NCBI GenBank assembly: GCA_026225295.1
Contig: JAMFSN010000062.1
Span: forward strand, 1 to 32,363
Source: Frankia alni
GTDB taxonomy: Bacteria; Actinomycetota; Actinomycetes; Frankiales; Frankiaceae
Length of the DNA: 32,363 nucleotides
Reading direction: 5' to 3'
Shown in pieces: positions 16,560-24,057 of this stretch. Numbering within the stretch: position 1 is the stretch's first letter; every line of letters begins with the position of its first letter. The position numbers and the translations under genes were made by a program. The notes beneath the pieces are model-generated. The model ran no database searches. It saw only the letters and a list, made by a program, of their open reading frames with translations, and was not told the DNA's origin.

Positions 16560-17278
16560 CGCGCGGGGTCCGCGTCCAGCAGCGACTCCGGGCCCCGCGC
16601 CGGGGTGGTCTGATCGATGATCCGCCCGTCACGGAGGAACACCACCCGGTCAGCCCACGACGCCAACTGCGCGTCGTGCGTGACAACCACGCCCGCCACT
16701 GCGCCCTGGCAGGTCTCCCGGACCAGGCGCATCACCGCCTCGCCGTTTACCGAATCCAAAGCGCCGGACGGTTCGTCGGCCAATATCAGGCGCCGCTCAC
16801 CGACCACCGCCCGGGCGATGGCCACCCGCTGCCGCTCGCCGCCGGACAGCTCATCGGGGAACCGGCCGGCCCGATCGGCCAGCCCGAGCCGGTCCAGCGC
16901 CACCAACGCCGCGGCCCGCGCAGCGCGCCCCGCCACCCCGTCGAGCTCCAGCGGCAGCGACACATTCTCCGCCGAGGTCAGGCCGGCGAGCAGATTGAAG
17001 TCCTGGAACACGTAGCCGATCGCGCGGCGACGCAGCGCGGCCCGCTCACCCCGGGACAAGCGCGACACGGGCGATTCGCCCACCGTCACCTCCCCATCAG
17101 TGGGCTCCTCCAGGCTGCCGGCAATGGTGAGCAGCGTGCTCTTGCCCGAGCCGCTCGGCCCCATGACCGCGACGAGCTCGCCGGGTTCCACGGTCAGGTC
17201 CACCGCGCGCAGCGCGTACACCTGCCCGGCGCCCTTGCCGTAGACCTTGCTGACCCCGGTCAGCGTCAGAGCGCTCAT
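16556..17278 (-). CDS. ABC transporter ATP-binding protein (LolD/MacB type)
   Basis: A 240-aa ABC ATPase that powers the adjacent FtsX-like permease. Walker A GPSGSGKS is at 40-47, the Q-loop in VFQDFNLL at about 90-97, the signature LSGGERQ at 144-150, Walker B LILADEP at 164-170, followed by SGALDS, and the switch His at 201 (VTHD). ATG 17278 is chosen because it overlaps the PadR stop as ATGA; the longer frame from 17389 would run over padR. The three genes padR, ATPase and permease are coupled with 4-base overlaps at both junctions. Confidence 0.95.
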   Translation of the reverse strand: MSALTLTGVSKVYGKGAGQVYALRAVDLTVEPGELVAVMGPSGSGKSTLLTIAGSLEEPTDGEVTVGESPVSRLSRGERAALRRRAIGYVFQDFNLLAGLTSAENVSLPLELDGVAGRAARAAALVALDRLGLADRAGRFPDELSGGERQRVAIARAVVGERRLILADEPSGALDSVNGEAVMRLVRETCQGAVAGVVVTHDAQLASWADRVVFLRDGRIIDQTTPARGPESLLDADPAR

Positions 17279-17862
17279 CGACGGACCTCCACCGCTCGCA
17301 CCGGGCCCGGGTCGGGCAGCGCCGACGGCGGTCCCGATGCCGGGACCGTACCGGCGCGGCGTAGCCGGGCATCGGCGGTGTCCAGCCACCGGACCACCGA
17401 ATCGAGCCGGAACAGTTCGGCGTCGATCACCAGCGCCAGGCTCAGCTCATCCGGACCCGCGTCCCGCTTGACCCGGGTCCATTCCTGCATCAGTTCGACG
17501 GCGTGGCGCCGGTGCGTCTGGATCACATCGCGGACCTCCACCCCAGGAACGCGGATAGCCACCAACACCTTGATCACCAGCTCGTCCCGGGGCGGCGCGC
17601 TCAGATCCGGCGGGGTGCGCAGCCAGGTGTCCAGCTCGGCGGCGCCGTCGACGGTCACGCGGAACGACTTCTGCGGCCCGACTTCGTCCTCCCCGTCCGA
17701 CTCGATCAGCCCGTCCCGTTCGAGACGCTGCAGCGTGGTGTAGACCTGACCCACGTTCAGCGGCCAGACCTCGCCGGTGCGGGCCTCGAACTCGTCCCGC
17801 AGCTGCAGCCCGTACTTCGGCCCCTCGCTCAACAACGCCAACAACGCGTGCCGGACGCTCAT
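17275..17862 (-). CDS. PadR-family transcriptional repressor
   Basis: A 195-aa PadR-type regulator. MSVRHALLALLSEGPKYGLQLRDEFEARTGEVWPLNVGQVYTTLQRLERDGLIE (1-54) is the winged helix with the typical PLN-x-GQ-x-Y-T-T-L recognition helix. A longer C-terminal helical part (about 95-180) forms the dimer arm, as in the PadR-s1 group. ATG 17862 follows GGAGAGCGAGG and begins exactly at the family start. It is the first gene of the operon with the ABC ATPase and permease, the usual arrangement for a ligand-relieved repressor of an exporter. A near-perfect palindrome at 17890-17913, 28 bases before the start, is its probable operator. Confidence 0.94.
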   Translation of the reverse strand: MSVRHALLALLSEGPKYGLQLRDEFEARTGEVWPLNVGQVYTTLQRLERDGLIESDGEDEVGPQKSFRVTVDGAAELDTWLRTPPDLSAPPRDELVIKVLVAIRVPGVEVRDVIQTHRRHAVELMQEWTRVKRDAGPDELSLALVIDAELFRLDSVVRWLDTADARLRRAGTVPASGPPSALPDPGPVRAVEVRR

Positions 17863-17889
17863 CCGACCTCGCTCTCCATCGCCACGACA

Positions 17890-17913
17890 ATACTCAGTAT
17901 ATATACCAGGTAT
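17890..17913. promoter_or_regulatory. Probable PadR operator (interrupted palindrome)
   Basis: Twenty-four bases read ATAC, three variable bases, GTATATATAC, three variable bases, GTAT, symmetric on both strands in all 18 non-variable positions. It is an AT-rich island in very GC-rich DNA, 28 bases upstream of padR, placed to block the promoter. AT-rich ATAC/GTAT dyads are typical of PadR regulators that control their own operon. Confidence 0.75.
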
Positions 17914-18345
17914 CGTGGATCTCGACAACGCTTTGACAGCCTCTGCCTGCCAAGAACTCGAACGCGGGCCCTGAACTGGGGCGCCACGCGGGGTTCTCCC
18001 GGGGCCGGCGAGCACGGTCGGTTGAGGTGACGATTGATCCCATCGAGACCATGGGTCCAACCAGCGTCGCGCCGCCCACCAACCCGTCGGAGAGATCAAG
18101 AAAGAGCCGACAGGTGGCTACGCCAGAGCCTGGCCCGGTGGGAAGGGCACCCAGAAGTAGGTCAATGATCGGGCGTTCGCGGAGCGAACGAACTGTCTGC
18201 GGCATGACAGGTCGTTCCGCGGATCGCGGCAACGGCAACCAACCGCTTAACGACGACCCTTCCTGGGGGGCACAGGGTGTTGCGTCTACTTATCGCCGGG
18301 TCTGGACGTGGTCGCGTTGGTGTGGGTCGGCCGGCGCGGCGGGGG
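17914..18345. other. Gap between the padR promoter and the methyltransferase gene
   Basis: About 430 bases with no recognised gene. Short open frames exist on both strands but show no known motifs. A small hairpin, CGTTCGC / GCGAACG with loop GGA, lies at 18174-18190 and may be part of a regulatory site. No terminator for the methyltransferase (stop at 18346) was clear. Confidence 0.4.
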
Positions 18346-18966
18346 TCAGGGACTATGCGCCCAGAACAGGGCGTGGCCGCTGGTGCCCTCGGGGACGAAG
18401 GTCTCGGTGTCGACGATGAGTCCGGCCTGCGCGATCCATGATCGGTAGGTGGCCGCATCCGTGTGGCTCCACCACATAGGGGCGCCGCTTCCGAGCCAGT
18501 TGTCGTCGGTGCCGGTCCAGGCTTGCTGCCCGGTCGTCGCGAGTAGCCATCCTCCGGGTCGCAGCCAGGTGGCGATCCGGGTGAGCAGCCCCGGCTGCTC
18601 GGTGAGCGGCATGTGGATCAGCGCGTAGAGACAGACGACGGCGCCGAAGGACGCGGGCGGGAAATCGACCACGGTGGCGTCGGCGCGAATGAAGGTCGCA
18701 CCGGGAACGAGTTCACGGGCTCGGCGCAGCTGCACCTCGCTGAGGTCCACGCCGGTGACGGCGTGCCCCGCCCTGTCCAGGGCGCGAGCGACTGGGACTC
18801 CGCAGCCGCAGCCGAGGTCCAGCACGGCGGCGGCGGAACGGATGTGCTGGCGGAGACGCGCGATCCACGGTCCGTACTGGCCTTCGGGCGCGTCGTCGCC
18901 GCGGTAGTGCAGGGAGACGGCGTCGTAGCCGCGACGGACGACGTCCTGGGGATCGTTGATCGTCAC
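18346..18966 (-). CDS. Class I SAM-dependent methyltransferase
   Basis: A 206-aa small-molecule methyltransferase with the Rossmann-like class I fold. Motif I is AVLDLGCGCGVPVARAL (near 47-63), motif II VTGVDLSEVQLRRAREL with the SAM-binding Asp, then ATFIRADATVVDFPPASFGAVVCLYALIHMP (motifs III-IV), and LRPGGWLLATTG (post-motif). It belongs to the group beginning TINDPQDVVRRGYDAVSLHYR. The GTG at 18966 is chosen because it starts at that conserved segment; a start at ATG 19044 would add 26 low-complexity residues. The substrate is unknown. It reads singly on the reverse strand. Confidence 0.88.
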   Translation of the reverse strand: MTINDPQDVVRRGYDAVSLHYRGDDAPEGQYGPWIARLRQHIRSAAAVLDLGCGCGVPVARALDRAGHAVTGVDLSEVQLRRARELVPGATFIRADATVVDFPPASFGAVVCLYALIHMPLTEQPGLLTRIATWLRPGGWLLATTGQQAWTGTDDNWLGSGAPMWWSHTDAATYRSWIAQAGLIVDTETFVPEGTSGHALFWAHSP

Positions 18967-19348
18967 GGAGCGCAGGTTAGCGGACGACGCGGCGGCCGAC
19001 CTGGTGCTTTGCCGACGAGACGATGGGTGCTGGGTTGCGAACACTCGCCCGGTGCCAGCTCAGCGCATCGAAAGCCGTCCGAGCGATAGGCAGCTGCGGC
19101 GTGAGGCCGTCGGCGAGGTCCCCGTGAACATCGGCGGGAGAGACGCGCGGACCTTCGGTAGCGTTCGGTGGGATCCCGCCGATATCGACGTGTCCGTAGT
19201 CATCTGCGGCGTCGATATAGAGACGGAGGCCCAACGGGTGATGACAGATGACACCCCACAATCATCCCGGTCCATCCGAACGACCAGCCGCGATGTCGGG
19301 GAATCCGATTGCCGTCGTGCCAGGCGGACGCCCACCGTGACCTCTCAG
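18967..19348. other. Gap upstream of the methyltransferase with a weak small ORF
   Basis: About 380 bases. A reverse-strand frame at 18977-19261 (94 codons from ATG, starting MWGVICHHPLGLRLYIDA and ending VGRRVVR) has moderately GC-rich third positions and could be a small gene or a decayed one, but I recognise no family and see no good ribosome site. Nothing else is supported here. Confidence 0.28.
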
Positions 19349-20575
19349 TCATGATCCCCAGCGCCCCTGGGCCGCGAGGCGCTCAATCCTGGTGCCGGAC
19401 GAGCCGGTCGCGCGTTCGCGGACCAGTTCGCCGGGGAGCGTGTAGGGCGGTGCCTTCCGCGGGCGGCCCTGGGCCTGGCCGACGATGGCGTCGGTCAGGC
19501 ACCGGGCCATCTCCAGGCGCGGGTAGCGGTCACGCACCCGCTCGGCCAGTTCGCCGGGTACCAGTTCCGCGTCGCTGCCGAAATCCAGGCCGATCCCGGC
19601 GCGGGTGAGCGCGACCTCGCTGCCCCGGTGCTCGGCAATCCCGGCCGAGGTGTGCAGGGCGATCGCGTCCCAGACGATCTGCGCCCGGGCCGTCTCCAGG
19701 CCGTTGGCCCGGAGCAGATCCACGGCGGCTTCGGCACCGTCCACCTCGAACCTGCGTCCCCGGTCCGCCGGGATGGTGAGGCCGACGTCGTGCAGGATGC
19801 AGCTCAGGAACAGCAGTTCGTCGTCGTAGCCTTCGCCCGCGGTCAGACCCCGCGCGGCCGCGGCGACGCGCGCGAACAGATAGCTGCGCACGCTGTGGTT
19901 GTACATGAAGTCAGGTTCGGCGCCCCGGGCCAGCTCGTCGGCCACCTTGGCCAGCGGGGTCGACGGGAACTCCAGGTCGGTCCGAACCGTGGCCGGGCGG
20001 CGCCAGACGTAGCCCGTGCGGGTGTATTCCAGCTGGGCGGCCGCCGCGGCCGCCGCAGCCGGGCCCTGGTACCGCTGGACCAGCCACAAGCCGAGGTCGA
20101 GGCCGGCCGTGATCCCACCCGCCGTGACAATCTGGCCGTCATCGACCACCCGGGCGTCACTGATCACCCGGGCTCCCGCCGCGGACAGGTCGTCCATGGC
20201 CCCGTGGTGGGTGACGGACGGCCGTCCGTTGAGCAGCCCCGTCGCGGCCAGCAGCATGGATCCGGTACACACGGCCGCGATCGTGGACCCGGCGGCGAAG
20301 CGCTCGGCGATGAGCGCGGGCAACACACCGCGTCCGGCTTCGGCCCAGGCGCCGCGCTCGCTCCGGCTGGCCCAGCCGCCACCGGGAACCACGAGCACGC
20401 CGGGCGCTGCCCCGGGCGCCCCCGCGAAGAGTCCGGTTCCGTGTGCGGTGCGCACCTGCCGCGGCCCGCTCTCTACGACGAGCGCGACCTCGAACCCCGC
20501 GAGCGCGAGCGCTGACAGCGGCCCGAATACGTCGAGGTCCTCGACCCCGTCGAAGACCAGGATTTCTACGTCCAT
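19349..20575 (-). CDS. DJ-1/PfpI domain fused to a cyanamide hydratase-like HD domain
   Basis: A 408-aa two-domain protein. Residues 1-185 form a DJ-1/PfpI (class I glutamine amidotransferase-like) domain with VVPGGG at 62-67 and the nucleophile elbow AAVCTGS, Cys103, then GLLNGRPSVTHH; this is the isonitrile hydratase-like subgroup. Residues about 200-355 form an HD domain with YNHSVRSYLF (His227), CILHDVGLT (His262-Asp263) and WDAIALHTSAGI (His308), most like cyanamide hydratase-type HD proteins. ATG 20575 starts at the conserved VEILVFDG strand; the frame extended to 20719 would overlap the divergent regulator. Both domain families include enzymes that hydrate C-N triple-bond compounds, so a nitrile, isonitrile or cyanamide role is possible but unproven. 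Divergent from a GlxA-type regulator 70 bases away. Confidence 0.87.
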   Translation of the reverse strand: MDVEILVFDGVEDLDVFGPLSALALAGFEVALVVESGPRQVRTAHGTGLFAGAPGAAPGVLVVPGGGWASRSERGAWAEAGRGVLPALIAERFAAGSTIAAVCTGSMLLAATGLLNGRPSVTHHGAMDDLSAAGARVISDARVVDDGQIVTAGGITAGLDLGLWLVQRYQGPAAAAAAAAQLEYTRTGYVWRRPATVRTDLEFPSTPLAKVADELARGAEPDFMYNHSVRSYLFARVAAAARGLTAGEGYDDELLFLSCILHDVGLTIPADRGRRFEVDGAEAAVDLLRANGLETARAQIVWDAIALHTSAGIAEHRGSEVALTRAGIGLDFGSDAELVPGELAERVRDRYPRLEMARCLTDAIVGQAQGRPRKAPPYTLPGELVRERATGSSGTRIERLAAQGRWGS

Positions 20576-20603
20576 GGCAGCACCCTGCCGCGCTGGTAGC
20601 TTC

Positions 20604-20627
20604 AGTGCCAGCGGCAGAATTGCCACT
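20604..20627. promoter_or_regulatory. Candidate AraC-type operator in the divergent promoter region
   Basis: In the 70-base region between the divergent genes, TGCCA occurs at 20606-20610 and again at 20621-20625 in the same orientation (15 bases apart), and the outer ends AGTG and CACT are inverted. GGCA-GAAT-TGCC also forms a small dyad. Such half-site pairs fit AraC/GlxA regulator binding and could serve both genes. Confidence 0.4.
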
Positions 20628-20645
20628 CTTGCTGAGGATCCCGCC

Positions 20646-21596
20646 ATGACCCACAAGCTCACCATCCTGGCCCTTGATGCCGTGATCCCGCTCGACCTGG
20701 CCATCGCCGCCCAGCTCATGGGCTACCCGATGGCGCCCTACGACGTGACGATCTGCGGGCTTCGCTCCGGCCAGGTCATGACCACCTCCGGGTTCGCGGC
20801 GGCTGTAAGCCACGGCCTACGGGCCCTGGCTGCCGCCGACACGGTCATGATCCCGGGGTTCTCCCCGCACAATCGCGCACTCCAGCCCCCGGTACTGGCG
20901 GCGCTCCGCCGTGCGTACCGGCGCGGCGCCCGGATGGTGTCGATCTGCACCGGGGCGTTCGCCCTCGCCCAGGCCGGCATTCTCGACGGCCGCCGGGCGG
21001 CAACGCACTGGCGCCACGCCAGCGAGCTCACCGCGTCCTTCCCCGCCGTGACCGTCCACCCCGACGTCCTGTACGTCGACGAGGGCCGAGTGCTCACCTC
21101 GGCCGGGGTGGCGGCGGGTATCGACCTGTGCCTGCACCTGATCCGGGTCGACCACGGCGCCCGAGCCGCGAACGCGGTGGCCCGGCACGTGGTGATCGCC
21201 CCGCATCGCGACGGCGGCCAGGCCCAGTACATCCGGCAGCCGGTCCCGGCTGAGTCCGGCGCATCGCTGGCGGCCACCCGGGCCTGGGCGCAAAACCGAC
21301 TGGCCACGCCCATGACGGGGCGCGACCTCGCGCGCCACGCCAATCTGTCCGAACGAACCTTCGCCCGCCGGTTCCTCGCCGAAACCGGCACCACGCCGCT
21401 GCGCTGGCTGACCACCCAGCGCCTGGCCATCGCCCGCGAACTGCTCGAGGATGGCACGCTCACCGTCGAGGAGGTGGCGCGGCGCTGCGGCCTGGGCAGT
21501 ACCGACAACCTCCGGCTCTATTTCCGTCGCCACCTCAGAACCACGCCGAGCGCTTACCGGCGCGCGTTCTCCGCCACGGCCGCCGATCATCTATAG
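20646..21596 (+). CDS. GlxA-family transcriptional regulator (DJ-1/PfpI domain plus AraC HTH)
   Basis: A 316-aa regulator. Residues 1-190 are a DJ-1/PfpI-like domain (MIPGFSP near 68-74, VSICTGAFALAQAGILDGRRAATHW with Cys101), which in this family senses a small molecule. Residues about 210-310 are the AraC double helix-turn-helix: RDLARHANLSERTFARRFLAETGTTPLRWL, then TVEEVARRCGLGSTDNLRLYFRRHLRTTPSAYR. It starts at ATG 20646. The divergent gene encodes a DJ-1/PfpI-HD enzyme, so sensor domain and enzyme domain are relatives and may recognise related compounds. Activation of the divergent gene is inferred from layout. Confidence 0.93.
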   Translation: MTHKLTILALDAVIPLDLAIAAQLMGYPMAPYDVTICGLRSGQVMTTSGFAAAVSHGLRALAAADTVMIPGFSPHNRALQPPVLAALRRAYRRGARMVSICTGAFALAQAGILDGRRAATHWRHASELTASFPAVTVHPDVLYVDEGRVLTSAGVAAGIDLCLHLIRVDHGARAANAVARHVVIAPHRDGGQAQYIRQPVPAESGASLAATRAWAQNRLATPMTGRDLARHANLSERTFARRFLAETGTTPLRWLTTQRLAIARELLEDGTLTVEEVARRCGLGSTDNLRLYFRRHLRTTPSAYRRAFSATAADHL

Positions 21597-21917
21597 CACT
21601 GTGGCGTGGACCGAACGGCTGTCCGGCCCGCGGGTGGGTCAACTCAACGGGTTGCGCTCCGCGTGTCGGCGCCGGATGAAGACTGGGCAGGGAGCGACGA
21701 GGTAGTTGAGCCCACCAGAGCGGTCGCGGGTCGTTGGCTGGCGCTTGCTGTCCGCTGGTACCGAGTAGCCGACGCCCGGAGGACCGGTTTCCCCGTCGCG
21801 CTGGAACCGCACCCAACGGGACTTCGACCTGTCGATCAGCCGACGCGCTGGTGCCTGGGGTCCGCGCCGGACCGACAGGACCGCCGGGATCATCGCCCGG
21901 CTGGTGAGAATAGGGGG
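21597..21917. other. Gap between the GlxA-type and LysR-type genes
   Basis: About 320 bases. A reverse-strand open stretch here (containing DRSKSRWVRFQRDGETGPP and ending AERNPLS) has moderately biased third positions, but I know no family for it and it overlaps the LysR start, so it may be chance or a remnant. No terminator or repeat was seen. Confidence 0.3.
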
Positions 21918-22793
21918 GTGGAACTTCGGCAGTTGGAGTACTTCATCGCGGTGGCCGAGACCTTGCATTTCGGGCGGGCGGCGGAGTCGCTTCACATTGG
22001 CCAGCCGGCGGTGAGCCAGCAGGTCAGCCGGCTGGAGCGCGAACTTGGTGTCACGTTGTTCGACCGCTCACGGCGGACCGTCCGCCTGAGCCCGGCCGGC
22101 GCGCGGTTGCTGCCCCACGCTCGGGGGGTGCTCGCCGCGGTCGAGCGGACCCGGGCTGCGGTGTCGACGACGAGCGGCCGGGTGCGTGTTCGGCTCGGCA
22201 CCTCCAGCGGTCTTGGCGCCCGGCTGGAGCGGGTCCTCGACGAGCTCGGCGTGTTGGCCCCCCACCTCGACGTGGAGTTGGTGGGCGCCTCGACGCGGCC
22301 CCGGCTCGACCGGGTGCGCGGTGGCAGCCTGGAGGCCGCGTTTGTCCGGGGGGTGCATTCCGTCCGGGGGCTGCGGGTGGTGCAGGTGTGGGAAGACGCG
22401 CTGGTCGCGGCGGTCCCGGTCACCCACGATCTGGCCGACCTGACCGAGGTTCCCCTTGGCCGGTTGTCCGGGCTACCGCTGCGGCTGGTCTCCCGGCGGG
22501 AGAACGAGCCCTTGGTGGACCTGGTGACCGACGCGTGCGCAGCCGTGGGATTCGAGCCGCTCCGCGCCACGGCAACGTCGTCGCTCCAGGACATCCTGGC
22601 CGCGATCGGTACCGGCGCGCCCACCTGGACCGTGGTGTACGCGGCGCAAGCGAGCCGGTTGCGTTCGTCCCGCGTGGCCTTCGTACCGATCGGCACTCCG
22701 CGTCTGACGATGCCGACGGCGCTGGCGTTCGCGGCCCAGTCGCCGGCCACCGAGGCGCTGCTGGAAGCGTGCCGCCTGGTCGCGAACGATTGA
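21918..22793 (+). CDS. LysR-family transcriptional regulator
   Basis: A 291-aa LysR regulator. The winged helix-turn-helix is at 1-60: VELRQLEYFIAVAETLHFGRAAESLHIGQPAVSQQVSRLERELGVTLFDRSRR. The effector-binding periplasmic-binding-like domain covers about 88-290. GTG 21918 is chosen because it begins exactly at the conserved ELRQLEYF and follows GGGGG; the longer frame from 21606 adds 104 unconserved residues. A tautomerase gene follows 99 bases downstream on the same strand and is the likely target, though LysR genes are more often divergent from targets. Confidence 0.94.
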   Translation: MELRQLEYFIAVAETLHFGRAAESLHIGQPAVSQQVSRLERELGVTLFDRSRRTVRLSPAGARLLPHARGVLAAVERTRAAVSTTSGRVRVRLGTSSGLGARLERVLDELGVLAPHLDVELVGASTRPRLDRVRGGSLEAAFVRGVHSVRGLRVVQVWEDALVAAVPVTHDLADLTEVPLGRLSGLPLRLVSRRENEPLVDLVTDACAAVGFEPLRATATSSLQDILAAIGTGAPTWTVVYAAQASRLRSSRVAFVPIGTPRLTMPTALAFAAQSPATEALLEACRLVAND

Positions 22794-22892
22794 TGACAGT
22801 GATGGCTGTGCATGGCTGGTCCGTCTTGGCGAGGGCGAGCAGAGCCGGTGTGATCGACCAGTTGGAACAACCCGTCAAAAGGAAGGATGATC

Positions 22893-23072
22893 ATGCCGGT
22901 CGTCACCATTCAGCAAGGCCCCCGCGACATAGAACTGAAGCGGAGGTTGATCAAGGGCGTGACTGACGCCTTCGTCGACAGCCTCGGCGTTCCAGCCGAG
23001 AGCGTCCAGGTCTGGATTCAGGAGACGCCGCCGGAAAGCTGGGGTGTCGCCGGCAAACTGACCGCTGACTGA
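22893..23072 (+). CDS. 4-oxalocrotonate tautomerase-like enzyme
   Basis: A 59-aa tautomerase-superfamily protein. These enzymes use an N-terminal proline, freed by Met removal, as the general base, and the start here is ATG 22893 giving MPVVTIQQGP, so Pro1 is in place. GGAAGG 6 bases upstream supports it; the in-frame ATG at 22887 would bury the proline and is rejected. Ile/Val-rich strand 1, the helix LKRRLIKGVTDAFVDSLGVPAESVQVWIQETPPESWGVAGKLTAD match the family, including a core Arg/Lys at residues 11-16. It probably interconverts keto and enol forms of a small carboxylate or aromatic breakdown product; the pathway is not visible. A strong hairpin ends the transcript. Confidence 0.88.
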   Translation: MPVVTIQQGPRDIELKRRLIKGVTDAFVDSLGVPAESVQVWIQETPPESWGVAGKLTAD

Positions 23073-23091
23073 TCCATGCGACCCGAATAGG

Positions 23092-23122
23092 ACGGGCCGG
23101 CCGCCGACGGCGGCCGGCCCGT
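23092..23122 (+). terminator. Strong hairpin after the tautomerase gene
   Basis: A perfect 14-bp stem, ACGGGCCGGCCGCC at 23092-23105 and GGCGGCCGGCCCGT at 23109-23122, with a GAC loop, 20 bases after the stop. No T-run follows, as is common for actinobacterial terminators. Being symmetric, it could act for either strand. Confidence 0.8.
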
Positions 23123-23276
23123 ACGACGTCCACCGAATCCCACTCTCCAGGTGATCGGGACGCGGCGTCGCTCCACAGCGAACGTCGGCCCACTACAGGA
23201 GCTGCCTGAACGAAGACCCCTTCGGGACGTCAGAGGTCCGAGAATAGGTCTGCGGCGATACGCTGACGCCTTGCCG

Positions 23277-23645
23277 ATGCCCCGTCGGGCCAGCGTCGAT
23301 GATTTCTTCGCGCAGCTGAACGACGTCCAGCGCCCCCACCTTCAGGTGCTCAGGGAGCTGAGCCGCGAGGTCGACCCGCGCGCCCGGGAGGAACTGAAGT
23401 GGAACCTGCCGGTCTACGTCCGCGGCGAGAAGACGAACCTGTGGATGTTGCAAAACTTCAAGCACCACTGCTCGCTGCGGTTCCCGCCGCCGTTCTTCGC
23501 CACCCAGAAGGCCGCGGTCGAGGACGCCGGCTACGAACCCGGTGCGGGTTTCATCAAGCTCCCCTACGACCGCGAGCTGCCCACCGAACTGCTGACCGCG
23601 CTGATGCAGGCACGGGTGCAGGATTTCGACACGGCCGGGACTTGA
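23277..23645 (+). CDS. DUF1801 domain protein
   Basis: A 122-aa protein of the DUF1801 (YdhG-like) family. The conserved parts are the N-terminal helix VDDFFAQLNDVQRPHLQVLRELSREVDPRAREELKWNLPVYV, then the strand LWMLQNFKHHCSLRFPPPFF, and the tail GAGFIKLPYDRELPTELLTALMQARVQDF. Some relatives have been linked to iron handling; the activity is unknown. ATG 23277 is chosen because it begins near the conserved helix; TTG 23271 is an alternative. The upstream extension to 23151 is not conserved. No clear operon partner. Confidence 0.75.
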   Translation: MPRRASVDDFFAQLNDVQRPHLQVLRELSREVDPRAREELKWNLPVYVRGEKTNLWMLQNFKHHCSLRFPPPFFATQKAAVEDAGYEPGAGFIKLPYDRELPTELLTALMQARVQDFDTAGT

Positions 23646-23726
23646 GGCGACCGCTGCGACGACCCGCGACACGGTGAACCCGTCCGTACCGCCGGCGCAT
23701 TTCCCCGCGTGCGCACGTGCCTGTGA

Positions 23727-24023
23727 GGTGCTCCGAACGCCGACGATCTGACCCGCCTGATGCTGGAGGTCGTCGAGGACGCCGCCGCCGACGGGGCGGT
23801 CTGGGTCGAACCCCAGCTGTGGCCGGCCGAGCACCCTCCAACGTGATGTTGTCGGTCGTGCCCTCGATGGCCGACCATCCGCGAGCAGTTGGGACTGAGC
23901 GACGACGAGCTCGCCGCGGTGGCCCGCGCCTCGATCGCCACCTCCGGGGCGCCGGACGAGCTCCGCCGCCACGCCGGGGCGCGGATCGACGACTGGCTGG
24001 CCGCCCCGTCCGGGTCGGGCTGA
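23727..24023 (+). pseudogene. Adenosine deaminase pseudogene with two internal deletions
   Basis: Three separate pieces of an adenosine deaminase occur in order. Piece 1 (about 23736-23830) reads NADDLTRLMLEVVEDAAADG followed by AVWVEPQLWPAEH, the middle of the barrel. Piece 2 (about 23837-23873, another frame) reads SNVMLSVVPSMADHP, matching the deaminase segment before the metal-site aspartates. Piece 3 (23877-24023, frame of piece 1) reads IREQLGLSDDELAAVARASI and runs through ARIDDWLAAPSGSG to TGA, the normal C-terminal end. The N-terminal metal motif, the region between pieces 1 and 2 and the Asp-Asp motif between 2 and 3 are missing, so it cannot be active. A stop (23844) also breaks piece 1's frame. 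Confidence 0.8.
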
Positions 24024-24057
24024 GGCCGGCCCCGGTTACGCGGGTCGGCGGGCCCGG

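Noticed and set aside
22887-22892. ATG 22887 as the tautomerase start
   Set aside because: It would put Met-Ile-Met before the catalytic proline, which must be N-terminal.
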